64,000 nt of DNA, taken from contig JARWIR010000013.1 of assembly GCA_029959085.1 (NCBI GenBank), positions 12,029,186 to 12,093,185 of the forward strand, in the 5' to 3' direction. Position 1 is the stretch's first letter, and each line of letters begins with the position of its first letter. The DNA comes from Nemophila menziesii (lineage: Eukaryota; Streptophyta; Magnoliopsida; Boraginales; Hydrophyllaceae). The position numbers were made by a program, and so were the translations under genes. The notes under the pieces are model-generated. The model had not been told where the DNA came from and did no database searches. It saw nothing but the letters and a program-made list of their open reading frames with translations. This document shows positions 48,876 through 59,244 of the stretch, piece by piece.

Positions 48876-49232
48876 GGAGTGGTGGTGGGGTGTAGTGGGT
48901 ATGGTGGTGAAAGAAAATATATAAATAAATATTATTATAATAAATAGTAAAGATATAAGAATTAAATGGTCTATATCATTAAAATAATTGATTAATAGGT
49001 TTATGTGTATTTTTGTAATTTTCTAATTTTTTGTGCGTAAGTGGAAATTAAGTTGAAGTTATAATTAATTGAGAATTCTTACACTCTCCGTGTAATTAAC
49101 TGGGCGTTGTCCCTTATTATTATTAATAATAATTAATGACTATAACTTACAAGTAAATATTAGATGAAAAAAATATTATCATTTACTATTAAAGTTAAAT
49201 AATAGATCAATATTATCATTATGTTAAAAAAT

Positions 49233-50045
49233 GTTTTTTTATCGGCCGGACAAAACGTAGCAAAATATCCTTATTAACTAATACCCAGTCTTCTGAATCT
49301 GAGTGTTAGTTGATTCTGATGCCCCCTCAGCGATATATGTTGTCTAGAGTTTCGCGCCGCTTTGTCAGCCCATCCATTAAGTCTCCTAGGAATGTGCATG
49401 AAAGAAAGTTGTCTGTGTCTCTCAGCTGCCTGCCGAATCTGCTTAACAAATGGTCTGTTCTTCCACCATGCTGCTGACAACTTTTTGATACCTTAAATTA
49501 CTTCAAGGTTGTCGGAGCAAATAAGAGTCTTCCTGCCCGTGTCCTGGGCCGCTAACTTGGTAGATTCGTACACTGCTATTGCTTCTGCCTCAGCTGCCGA
49601 ATCCGCCCATGCTGGAGATGAAAAGACTTGTCAGATACTAGAAGCAACCTCCTTCCTAACTATCCCAATCCCACTCTGTTCAGGCCTCGTAATAAAGGAT
49701 GCGTCACATGTATAAATCACATGTGTGTCTGTTGGAAAGTTTGGTTCTATGGGTGACTTATGATGTTGCCCACCGCTCACGGAATTAGGTGCCCTGTTCT
49801 CAGTCCATTCCTGTCCAAAAAGATCTGTCATAGTAATATTAGTAAGGTAGAATACTGTATCAACGTGTAGTGTTCCGAATTCGTGTATACATTTCATTTT
49901 TTGTTTACATATATTCCACATTATCAGCATGAGGTAAGCCGTAACAATTCTTTTTTCCCAAACCACAGGATCAATGTTATTAATGATTTTAACAAGCCAG
50001 TCCCCAATGGTACATGGTTCATTTTCCGATATTCGTATTTGCAAC
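49233..50045 (-). pseudogene. 5'-truncated LINE 3' end: RNase H with two in-frame stops
   Basis: The minus-strand frame runs from about 50044 to 49274. It holds MLIMWNICKQKMK (end of zf-RVT), YTCDASFITRPEQSGIGIV (first Asp), SAAEAEAIAVYEST (Glu), LICSDNLEVI (Asp) and HIPRRLNGWADKAARN (last Asp), so all RNase H acidic positions remain. TGA (49631-49633) and a TAA after LEVI (near 49500) break it. A T-run near 49230 is the tail. It belongs to a different LINE lineage from 1341-7705. Confidence 0.8.
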
Positions 50046-50214
50046 GCTGATCCTGCACAAATAAATTTAAAAAATGTTATTTTTCGATCACAAATAAATT
50101 TAATATTCGTAAAAAAATAACAGCTAAATAAATCATTGAATTATTCAAATTATATTATTATATTAATGTTTAATTATTTTTAATTATTAATGAGTCAATT
50201 ATTTGCTTGTGGAA

Positions 50215-50334
50215 CCTTTTTTTAATACATATGAGAGCATTTTAGACTCGGAATCATTTTGACTCCAGTAAGGTTCGATCCCAAGATCTCTTGATCTTGG
50301 CGGAGTAGTCTAACCACTAGACCAACTATTGATC
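50215..50334 (-). mobile_element. tRNA-derived SINE, minus strand, 12-bp TSD
   Basis: On the minus strand: GGTCTAGTGGTTAGAC (box A-like), TTGGGATCGAACCTTA (box B-like), GATTCCGAGTC and an A-run tail. TTGCTTGTGGAA is duplicated at 50203-50214 and 50335-50346. Same family as 10501-10609. Confidence 0.85.
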
Positions 50335-50346
50335 TTGCTTGTGGAA

Positions 50347-50768
50347 GCTTCGCTATTGTTGAAACCAATTTTTTCCCTTTTTTTTTAAAATAATGAAACT
50401 AATTCAGAAAAATATCATAACTAATATAGCTGGGGTGAGTTCTTGATATTCATATTAGTTCTTTAATATATTTTCTTTTGAAAAATAAATATTCATATAT
50501 TATTGAAGGAAAAAAAATCCTATATTTTAGAATAAAAAGAAGATATTTTTTTGGAATTGTACCTAATGTGTAAGAAATCAGAAAAATAATTTTGTGGATC
50601 CAAACATTTAAAAAAGTAATATTTATAACTAAAAAAATATTCTCAATTAAATCAGGAAGCTAGTTCCCAAACTTCAATTTTTAAATTTATTTTTATTTAA
50701 ATTACTAATCTTCTTATTTAAAGCACAAAGTAGAGAATATTTTATTATTTTGTCTTTACCACCATATA
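50347..50768. other. No gene recognised
   Basis: AT-rich DNA between two SINEs. Confidence 0.45.
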
Positions 50769-50811
50769 TTTTTTTGTTACATAGAAGAGTAATTTTGAAC
50801 TCAGAATCATT

Positions 50812-53192
50812 AAAAGCGTACGACCAAGTAAATTGGGAGTTTTTATTTAAGGCTATGGAGGCTTTAGGTTTTGCAAAAAGATGGATAGAATGGGTGGAAA
50901 ACTGTGTTACAACAGTATCCATGCAAATTAAGATAAACAGAGAGAGAATGAAGAAATTTAGGCCAGAACAAGGCCTTAGACAAGGTGACCCACTATCGCC
51001 TCTCCTTTTTTCACTCCTTACGGAAAGCTTAATTGGCCTCATCAATTACCAATGTAGAGAAGGGAATATTGAAGGTATTTCGATTACAAGAAAGTGCCCA
51101 AAATTGACACACCTTTTCTTTGCGGATGATGCTCTTTTCTTCATTAAAATTAGCGAAAAAGAAGTGAAATCTTTTACAGAGATAATTAAACTTTATTGTC
51201 GAGCTTCAGGTCAGAAAGTCAACTTAGCTAAGTCGTCGATTTTGTTCAGCAAAGATACCCCAGAAAATCTAAAAGAGAAAGTCTCGAAGGAACTTAATAT
51301 TAATAGTACAGACTCATTGGGTAAATATTTGGGCCTACCACTTACGCTCAAGAGGTCGAAAGTTGAAAATTTAAACTATATAAAGGATAGACTTCTCAGC
51401 AAATCGGTAAGTTGGACGGCATCTCTACTTTCAGAAGGGGGGGAAAGAAACATTAATTAAGGCGGTCTTACAAGCAATCCCGAATTACGCTATGTCAATC
51501 TTTGAATTCCCCAAAACGTTATGCAAAAAACTTTCATCATTGGTAGCAAATTTTTGGTGGGATACAAAAGATAAGAAGAGAATTCATTGGTGTAATTGGG
51601 GAAAAATGACGAAATAAAAAAAAATCGGAGGAGTGGGATTCAGAGAATTTGGAAAAATGAATTTGGCAATGTTAGCTGGCCAAGCGTGGAGAATTTTTAA
51701 TAATAAGGACTCACTAGTTTATAAAGTTCTTAAAGGCATTTATTTTCCAAATGAAAGCATGTGGGATACAAAATTGAAAAATAAAAGATCATGGAGTTGG
51801 GGAAGTTTATATAAAGGCCTCCAGTTTCTTAAAAAGCATGCTTTTTGGCAGATTGGGGATGGTAGAAGTGTCGATATATGGAAGCATAAATGGATCAACG
51901 GCAACTATCAACCTATAAACTATCAAGCCTGGAACGTTAAAAGGGTTAACGAACTCATGGAAGAAGGTAAAAGAGGATGGAATATTGAACTTATGAAAAG
52001 AATGTTTGACCCAATTATCGTCAATGAAATCCTTAAAATCCCACTAACAAGAGCAGTTAAGGATGATAAGTTAGTATGGCCCTTCTCAAAGGATGGTAAT
52101 TACTCTACAAAGTCGGGATATCACATATTGGTAGACGAGGAGTTAAATAGTAAAGCTCAATCATCCGGAAAGGGGGAGAAAGAGAATGACACCTTATTGT
52201 GGAACCAAATTTGGAAGGCCAATGTGCAGTCAAAGGTTAGGAATTTTGCTTGGAGAATTTGCAATGATCTCCTTCCTTCCAAAGTCAATTTGAAGAAAAG
52301 CAAGTGCAAGGAAGAAGGTATTTGTGAATGGTGTGAGGCTGAGAATGAAAGTACTGAACACATTATATTGAGGTGTCCTTTTAGTATTCAAGTATGGGCT
52401 GAATCTACACTCCAAATAAAAATAGATAAAGAAGGCAGAGAAACATTTGAAGAATGGTTCAAGAATATTGTAAACAGCTATGCTGAAAATGGATGGGACA
52501 AAAGAAAGGTGGTTGCAATTGTACTTACAACAGCATGGAATCTTTGGAAAGAGAGGATGAAAAGTTTTTTTAAAAAAGAAAAATGGGCTGTCAATAATAT
52601 AACTTTTAACACCAATGAGACCATCAGGAAATTATTCGAAGAAAAAAGAACAAGAGGGCAATTGACTATTTTAGGAGACAAGGAGGGTGAAAAAAGAAAA
52701 AATGAGAAACAGGGAATAGATGAAATGGCTGATATGACGTGGTATAGCGATGCCTCGTATACAAAAGAATGGGAACCAGCAGCAATTTCAGCTATTGGAG
52801 TCGATAGACAAAAAACTATAGTTAGAAGGAAAGCAACAAAGTGTAGAGTTAAATCGAGTATTGAAGGAGAAGCATGGGCATTGCTCCTGGCATGCAGAAC
52901 AGCGGGAGCAAGCAATATTCAGAGTAGCCTATTCTGCTCTGACAACCTTGAACTAGTTCAAGGAATTAATAAGAAGGGTGGACTGTATTGGAGTCTAAAC
53001 CCAATCATTGACGAAATCAATGGATGGAGAAATGAATTCCCCTTGTGGAAAATTTCTTATATTAGGAGAGAACATAATGGAGTTGCAGATGCTCTTGCAA
53101 AATGCGTCAGAAGAAATATCAGCCTCTTAGGATGGAAGGACTTCTCTATCGACGGTTCAGAAAATTATCTTAGTAATAGATTAGCCTCTTAA
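50812..53192 (+). pseudogene. Partial LINE ORF2: RT - zf-RVT - RNase H, one frameshift and one stop
   Basis: RT motifs: KAYDQVNWEFL at the truncated start, GLRQGDPLSPLLFSLL, HLFFADDALFF, KYLGLPLT. At 51437-51443 seven Gs stand where six would keep the frame (EGGKETLIKAV), a one-base insertion. After it, IPNYAMSIFEFPKTL and NFWWDTKDKKRIHW continue until TAA at 51615-51617, then IGGVGFREFGKMNLAMLAGQ runs on openly to 53192 (519 codons). zf-RVT includes CEWCEAENESTEHIILRCPF. RNase H has WYSDASYTK, SSIEGEAWAL, LFCSDNLELVQ and REHNGVADALAK, so all acidic residues are kept. It resembles the RNase H lineage at 49233-50045 more than that of the LINE at 1341. Confidence 0.92.
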
Positions 53193-53226
53193 TTTTCTTT
53201 TGTACTTTGTCAAAAAAAAAAAAAAA
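50812..53226 (+). mobile_element. 5'-truncated LINE with 15-bp TSD and A-tail
   Basis: GAACTCAGAATCATT lies at 50797-50811 and again at 53227-53241. The element begins inside the RT gene (KAYDQVNW) and ends with a 15-nt A-tail (53212-53226) only 19 nt after the stop codon. 5' truncation, A-tail and TSD are hallmarks of target-primed reverse transcription. The sequence is well preserved, so the insertion is fairly young. Confidence 0.92.
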
Positions 53227-53290
53227 AGAACTCAGAATCATTGACTCAATTCGAACCTACACCACTAGATTAGATGACGAAGACCCTGAC

Positions 53291-53557
53291 CAATAAATTA
53301 ATCCTAAGTGGTTACCAACATATCTTTCTAACTATTAATATAAATAAAAAGTTGATATTATTTTATGATTTAAGAGGAAACTATTTCTATCAACATATCT
53401 CATAATTATTAATTTATAATTATATTAAGTATTTAATTAATTAATTAATTAAAAATACAAAAAAATCATATAATATATTTTTTCTAGAGAAAGGTTTCGA
53501 AAAATTTCTTTATTTTTTTTCTTTTCAAGAAGGTGGACCAGGAGAGAGCAAATTTGA
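53291..53557. other. No gene recognised
   Basis: AT-rich DNA. Confidence 0.4.
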
Positions 53558-53612
53558 GCCCGTTTGGGATTGATTATTTTAGAGCCAAAAGCGCTTTTTG
53601 ATTAAAATTTAA
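53558..53612. mobile_element. Truncated end of the GCCCGTTTGGGA MITE
   Basis: GCCCGTTTGGGATTGATTAT and AAAAGCGCTTTTTGATTAAA match the first about 55 bp of the MITE at 47363-47589. The rest is missing. Confidence 0.75.
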
Positions 53613-53629
53613 ATATTTAACTTTAGATT

Positions 53630-53809
53630 TTTTTTCCAACGAAGAGCCCACGGTGCAATTTTTTATTTTCGAGAAAGGAGCCCGGGGGAAATTTTAAAGT
53701 GTATATATTTTTCCAAATAGGGACGAGGGGTGCCGGGATTTTTATTTTTTTAAAGATCTTTTTCTTTCCAGCAAAGGGTCCGAAAAAAGACAGATTTTTT
53801 AAGGGGTTA
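53630..53809. repeat. Degenerate pyrimidine/G-run minisatellite, part 1
   Basis: Repeating units of about 60-70 bp of the type TTTTTCTTTTCCA.CG..GGGGC..G..GGGGCAAATTTTTT. The array continues at 54744-54827 and 59245-59570, separated by two inserted elements. Non-coding. Confidence 0.55.
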
Positions 53810-54743
53810 TTGTTGAAAACATCCTCATTAAACACTCTAATTGTTTTTTTGTGCCTTCAATAATCTTATTTATAAAAAAATGCCTAATGAAGTAATTATT
53901 TATAGAAAACATCCCCTTTATATTTTCTATACCTTTACTACCCTTGTTATTAAATATATTATTTTATTTTAATACAATATTAATTTTTAAATATTAAACA
54001 AATAATAGGGTAATTCTTTTTCCTCCTCCACCACCACCACCACCACCACCACCACCACCACCACAACCACCCACCACAACCACCATGTATGTAACCACTA
54101 CTACATCCACCACAACCATCACCACCTCCACCACAACCACCACCACCACCTACTACTACTAATTCCATCGCACGCGCGCGTCCGTGATTTTTTTTTTAAA
54201 ATCGTCATAACTAATTCAAAAAAAATCAGAAAATTAAAAAAATTGTATTTTTGAATAAAGCAAATTAATATTTACGTCTATGAATTTTTTTGATTTTTTT
54301 TGAATTTTTTGATTTTTTTGATTTTTTTTTTCGCAGACACGGAATTCCATGTTTTAAACATGAAATTCCATGTTTTAAACCGTGAAATAAACATGAAATT
54401 CCATGTTTAAAACATGTAATTTCATGTCTGCGAAAAAAAAATTAAAAAAAATCAAAAAAATCAAAAAATTCCGAAAATTCCGAAAAAAATCATAGACGTA
54501 AATATTAATTTGATTTATCCAAATATAATTTTTTTTTATTTTTTTGATTTTTTTGATTTATTTTTGAATTAGTTATGACGATTTTAAAAAAATTTCACGG
54601 ACGCGCGCGTGTGATTATTAGTTTTTTTCTTATTTTTTAATTGTTAATTATAAAGGTAATTTTGGGATGGGGCTGTTTTCAATAAATATTTTTTCCTAGG
54701 CACCTTTTTCTAAATAAGTTTTTTAATAGGCATCAATCAACAA
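53810..54743. mobile_element. Small foldback element C
   Basis: Outer arms TTGTTGAAAAC... and ...TCAACAA are inverted, with related inner sequence (AAAATGCCTA / TAGGCACCTTTTT). A CCA array (about 54022-54160) lies on the left only. CGCGCGCGTCCGTGA-type motifs are at about 54171 and 54600. The centre (about 54331-54433) is a near-perfect palindrome with arms TCGCAGACA...CATGTTTTAAACATG. No coding capacity. It shares the CGCG motif with elements A and B but has different ends. Confidence 0.62.
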
Positions 54744-54827
54744 TTGGCTCTTTTTTTAATTATTTCCCAGCAGGGGTCTCGGGAGGGGCAAATTTTTTAA
54801 TTAGATTCTTTTCTTTTTCATCGGGGG
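54744..54827. repeat. Minisatellite, part 2, with 8-bp TSD at its right border
   Basis: CAGCAGGGGTCTCGGGAGG and GGCAAATTTTTTAATTAG belong to the array of 53630-53809. Its last eight bases, ATCGGGGG (54820-54827), recur at 59245-59252 on the other side of the hAT-like element. Confidence 0.55.
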
Positions 54828-55009
54828 TCAACTGGACTATCGGTTCCGGTTCTCCGGTCCGCCGGACCGAACCGTCGTAATGGTGCGACTTTGAACCGCT
54901 CCGAACCGCTTGATCCAATAGCGGTCCGGTTCTCGATTAAAAAAAACCTACTTTTGAACCGGTCTGGAACGAACCGGACCGATAAGGATTTTTTTTATTA
55001 AAACAATAA

Positions 55010-55440
55010 ATAATAAAACCCATCCCACCGACCCCATTCAATTCACCCCATTCATTCTTGCGACACAAACCCACCGACCCCATTGACTTCACCCTATCCT
55101 TTTCTGCACCGCGTTAATTCCTCTCACCAAATCCACCTCCCCCATTCAGTTCCCATCTGAAATAAAACTCTTATCTTCACTCTAGAGAAATTAATCGGTG
55201 GCGGTTTGATTTATTGTTGGTGGCTTGATTAATCTATGTTTGGTGGTGGTTTGGGTTCGTATTACGCATGGCTATGGTGGTGGTGGAGGGTGGTTTGTCT
55301 AATTCTTGGCTATGGTGGTTTGTCTAATTCTTTAATCTTCAATTATTCACTTAATTCTGGCATTCTGATGAGCTTTGATTTTCTGTTTTTACGAGGGTTT
55401 ATGGAATTCTTCTTTCTTTAAAATTTCAATTCGAAAATCA
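55010..55440 (+). other. Leader-like segment in the hAT-like element
   Basis: CCCATTC/CACCCC-rich DNA followed by GGTGGTGG-rich sequence and a 61-codon ORF (55236-55421) without a motif. Composition resembles a plant 5' UTR and first intron. It may be part of the captured gene. This is inference from composition and position. Confidence 0.25.
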
Positions 55441-56442
55441 TAATGTAAGTTCTGAAATAAAGGTTTAAATTTACTTGTTTTTTTTTATCTGTTTTCTCTG
55501 ATGATTACTTTGGTTTTTCTTGCTGGCATGTTGAATTTGTGTTCTGTTGATGAAGATTGAAGTTATTGTTGATGGTTTATTTATTGACTACTTTGGTAAG
55601 TAGAATGCTTTGAAACCTGGTTTATATGATCTGTTTTTTAGGGTTTTTGGATTTTCTGCAATATGTTACTCTCGATTTTGGAAATCAATTCTCTGGTTTT
55701 TATTAAATTTGTCGTTGTAGTCCCTTATGTTATGCGAAAATAATTGTTTTGTGCTAAATTAGTCCTGTTTTGGGTGAAGTTGTTTACATTTGTACAACTA
55801 TTTTTCAAAAATTGAACTTTTAGGCCATGTGTTTTTTGAAAAATATATGTATAGTCCATATTTTGGGTAAAATTGTTATAAATGGTGCCTTTTTAGATGA
55901 TTTGAGAACATTTTGTGACTAAGAGGTTGTAATTGATAGTGGAGAATGTATTTCTTTCAATTTGGCAATGTGGGTTCCCTTTGATTAGTTGAATTTGCAA
56001 GATTGATCCCTATGAAATACCAATTTGCGAATTGAGGGAATTGGTTAAGATCAAGTAGTTGAAATTTGGATTGAATTGACGGAAATAGTTGCGGGTTTTT
56101 AAGAATTGACAGGTTTTAAGTTACTGAAAATGCAAACCAAACCCTATTTACAAAAATGATGAAAATACATTTATATAAGATTACTATCTTTACAATTGCC
56201 TCAAATATTTGCAAAATGGGTTCAACTAGACCAAAACAATTTTAAAACATCTTCTTTAAGTTTGTTAAATGATGATTATATTACTGGAAAAATTTACAAA
56301 ATGGTCCCTAAACTATTTAGAGATGTTTTTTGGTCCAAATTGTCCTTAAGTAATTTTATGATTACATTGTATAAGTATTTTAAATTGCAAGTGTTTAATA
56401 TTTGCAAAGTTACATTTAATTGCCAAGGTGTTCCATTTTAAT

Positions 56443-57968
56443 TTATGTCTCCCCATTTGTGATGATTTAAACTTAGTTGGAGACATCATTTTAGGTATTT
56501 TATTAAAGCTTATACTCGATTTTTACATATATTATTGTATTTTCTTATTTCTTGTTTTGATTTGATGGTTTATTATTTTTAGAGCATATTTGGTTTAATT
56601 GTTTGTTAATTGTGAAGCTTTAAAGATATATGGTAATTAATTAGATGCCAAATCAATTCCAAGAGATAAAGGAAAGAAGATAAAGATGGAAATTGGAGAT
56701 AAATGAATGAAAAGATAAGTATGGAAAGATAAAGTTGCCAAGTAAATCTGAATTCCAGCAGCTACGTCCATTAAAATAATTATAACTCAAGATTGGATGG
56801 GAATTTGGAAGAATGGTCTGAAGCAAAGTTGTAGAGATTTCCGATAAGATCAATTTCAATTTAAAGAACGAGTCAATCAGAGCAATATCAAAGAAGTTAC
56901 AGCCAAAACAAAACAACAATAGTTTATTACAATTTCTTATTTTAGGGTTACGAATTAGAGTTGGACTAGAAGTCTAATTACTTGTCTTCCAGTCCAAGAA
57001 ATTTTTTTAGGGCTTCCTAAACTTCTATAAATACACCCTTTAACTATTGTAAACATGTCCTTGCCTCCCAAAATTAGTCCTTAAGTTTTATTCATCATTA
57101 GAGATCATACAAGAGAGCAAGTTGACAGTATGTATCTTTCTTCTAGTTTATTTCTTTCTAGTATGAACTAATTTTCCCATAGTTTCGGTTTTGCATATGT
57201 ATAATCTATGAATTCTATTTTCTTCTATCCGTGTTTCTTTGGGAGAATTGTTTTAAATTGATTCTAGATACTTAAACATATATTTGTTTTATGTGATTTG
57301 ATTTATTGTCTGTCTTGAACCTGATCAATTTAGGGTTGTGCTAATAGTAGTTAGATGGTCACCCGAAAGGGGTGTCTAATTATTGAAACACCACATAAGC
57401 GTCTAGTGTGTGGTAGTGATCCTGACAGGCTTGCCTAACTAGATAGTCATTAGTGTTTGATTTAATCACCTATCATCATTAGAAGGCCAGTCTCATTAGG
57501 AACCTAGTGGCATAGGAGCACCCTATTTAAGTCCCCTCGTGACTGTGAGGTCACCACCCTAGTCCACCTCGACGGGGGTAGGGAGGAATTTAGAATCCTG
57601 ACTACTTATCTAAGAGCTATTATCACCCTTATTAACTAGTAGAAGAACTAGAAGGATTAGTGCATACGAGCAAAACCTGAGCTATATTTTCTCATCTTAT
57701 TCTCTCATATTTATCTTATTGTCTTTACTTTTATTTTATTTCGTTAATCATTAATCTCTCCATCAATCATATTTATTTCTAGTCTTTTTAATTATTAATT
57801 GCTACTATGATTTATTAACCCATAAGCATAACACCTAAGTCTCTGAGGAACGAATCTTTTTATCATTAAAACTTGTATACGTCCTGTAATACTTGCAGTA
57901 CTGTGTTTAGTCTAGGGTGTTTATTGCTTTATTTTATCTCTTATTTTATCACACCTTAGGCGACACCA
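56443..57968 (+). mobile_element. 1.5-kb TG...CA repeat with 5-bp TSD, copy 2
   Basis: It begins TTATGTCTCCCCATTTGTGA and ends TCACACCTTAGGCGACACCA. TTAAT flanks it (56438-56442, 57969-57973). It is the reverse-oriented partner of 32920-34436, with shared internal segments such as AGACATCATTTTAGG and TTAGAGATATATGGTAATTAATTA-like sequence near the same end. The first bases read TT rather than TG. It is inserted in intron-like DNA upstream of the STRAP exons. Confidence 0.8.
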
Positions 57969-58165
57969 TTAATTTTCTGGAAAAATAATTTGGGGCTAAG
58001 TTTCTGATTTGTAAAATAATTATGGGGTTCTTTTGTATATTTTCTGAAAACTAAACTCATGTACTTGATCAGGCTGGGGTGAGGTATATTTTCTTTTCTT
58101 TTTTGTGTTGGGTTGAATATAATATTTATTTGTTACTATTATAGTATTTATTCTTGCTATATTAG

Positions 58166-58659
58166 GTTATGTGATGTGAAAAGTGGGAAATCTTACACTG
58201 GAGACAAAATCTCTTGTAACAAATGCTGAAGTGAATTTAGATGGGCGATATATGACAACTTGTGATGGATCTAGTGTCAAGTTTTGGGATGCTAATCAGT
58301 TAGTTTTCTCAAATTATATTTGCATCATAGGTCCCTGCAATTTAATTACATTTATGGGTTATGGTGTAACAGTTATGACCTTGTGAAAAGCTATGATTTT
58401 CCTAGCAATGTGGAATCAGCTTCGTTAGAGCCAAAATATGGTAAAAAGTTTATTGATGGAGGAGAATATATGTGGGTGCATATGTATATATCCACACGGG
58501 AGCTGAATTTGGTAGGTCCTGATATTATGTTTGAAGTAATTACAATATAAGGGTAATGATGTAATTTTGTATTTTGTAGGGTGTAATAAGGTTCACCATG
58601 GTCCAGTATATTGTGTAAGATTTTCTCCAAATGGGGAATCATATGCATCAGGATCAGAA
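58166..58659 (+). pseudogene. STRAP: STRAP-type WD40 gene fragment, three exons with introns
   Basis: The fragment corresponds to the C-terminal WD40 repeats of serine/threonine kinase receptor-associated protein (STRAP), a beta-propeller scaffold of about 340 aa. Exons: 58166-58298 (TLETKSLVTNAEVNLDGRY, SSVKFWDAN), 58373-58511 (LVKSYDFPSNVESASLEP, GKKFIDGGEYMWVH) and 58580-58659 (HHGPVYCVRFSPNGESYASG). Introns have GT-AG ends (58299-58372, 58512-58579), so it was copied as DNA and not from mRNA. The first exon has an apparent 5-nt deletion after DVKSGK and the second a one-base shift near its end. The last exon ends in TGA just after SGSE, where the family continues EDGT. The upstream WD repeats are absent. 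It is a dead fragment inside the hAT-like element. Confidence 0.88.
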
Positions 58660-59244
58660 TGAATTATAGGCTTCCTTTGCATGCTGCAAGTTGTATGAAT
58701 GAATTATAGGATCCATCTTGAAAAAAAACTGTTACGTTTTACTTTGGTGTGTGACCCAGTGTTGGCAATGGTATTAGGTCCCAAATTACAAACAAGATTC
58801 AAGGGAAGAAATTGTTTATTCTTGAGTATTTTAGGTATCTTAGTTAGGCTTTTCCTACAATAGTGTAATTATATTTATCTTTTTATTAGATACTGGGGTT
58901 ACCCCACTTGAATGTTTGCCTATTACACTTTAAATATAACTCAAATTTGAAAAAAAAAAACATGTTTTAAAAACTATCTTTAAAAAAAACTCTCTACCTA
59001 TATACTAAATCAATTTTAAAAAATAAAAAAGTATTAAAAAAACTCTATTTATATATTAAATCAATTAAAAATAAAAAACCAGTTGGACCCGGTAAGACCC
59101 AGTCTGGAACCTGAACCGGTTCTCCTTACAGGTTCGTAACCACCATAATCTTAACCAAGAACCGGACTGGTTGAAAATCGAACCAGACCGGTAAGGCCTA
59201 GGTCCGCTAAGGACCGGTCCGAAAATGACCGATAGCCACCCTGA

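Larger units (their letters stand above)
46269..49113. mobile_element. 2.8-kb foldback element B, with two nested MITEs
   Basis: Inverted ends GAGATAATTCTCAATTAATT and AATTAACTGGGCGTTGTCCC share their inner bases with element A. TTATTATTA flanks both sides (46260-46268, 49114-49122), consistent with a 9-bp TSD, though the left flank is a TTA microsatellite. The interior repeats the plan of A: CGCGCGCG motif (about 46555), TTTTGTGT...ACACAAAA quasi-palindromes, mirrored CGCG motifs (about 47860, 48050) and a GGT array (48066-48160). Two MITEs (47363-47589 and 48164-48875) are later insertions. Confidence 0.7.
50769..53290 (-). mobile_element. SINE split by a LINE insertion
   Basis: Left of the LINE is a T-run (tail, about 50769-50775) and ATTTTGAACTCAGAATCATT. 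Right of it, GACTCAATTCGAACCTACAC and CACTAGATTAGATGAC continue the minus-strand SINE up to about 53290. Compare GATTCCGAGTC and TCTAGTGGTTAGAC in the copy at 50215-50334. It is shortened between boxes A and B. The LINE occupies 50812-53226. Confidence 0.65.
54828..59244. mobile_element. 4.4-kb hAT-like element carrying a STRAP gene fragment
   Basis: The left end TCAACTGGACTATCGGT and the reversed right end TCAGGGTGGCTATCGGT agree at 12 of 17 positions. ATCGGGGG is repeated directly outside both ends (54820-54827, 59245-59252), which fits the 8-bp TSD of hAT elements. Subterminal GGTCCGG/CCGGACC and AACCGG repeats are dense on both sides (54836-54985, 59075-59235). Inside are a leader-like CT-rich segment (55010-55200), intron-like DNA, a 1.5-kb repeat inserted later (56443-57968) and three STRAP-type exons with introns (58166-58659). 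No transposase is present. The alternative is two independent MITE ends flanking a local gene fragment. Confidence 0.62.

Noticed and set aside
52478..52915. 145-codon minus-strand ORF
   Set aside because: It lies opposite the well-supported LINE RNase H coding frame; a shadow.
53980..54168. Gly/Trp-rich ORF on the minus strand
   Set aside because: It is a read-through of the CCA array in foldback C.
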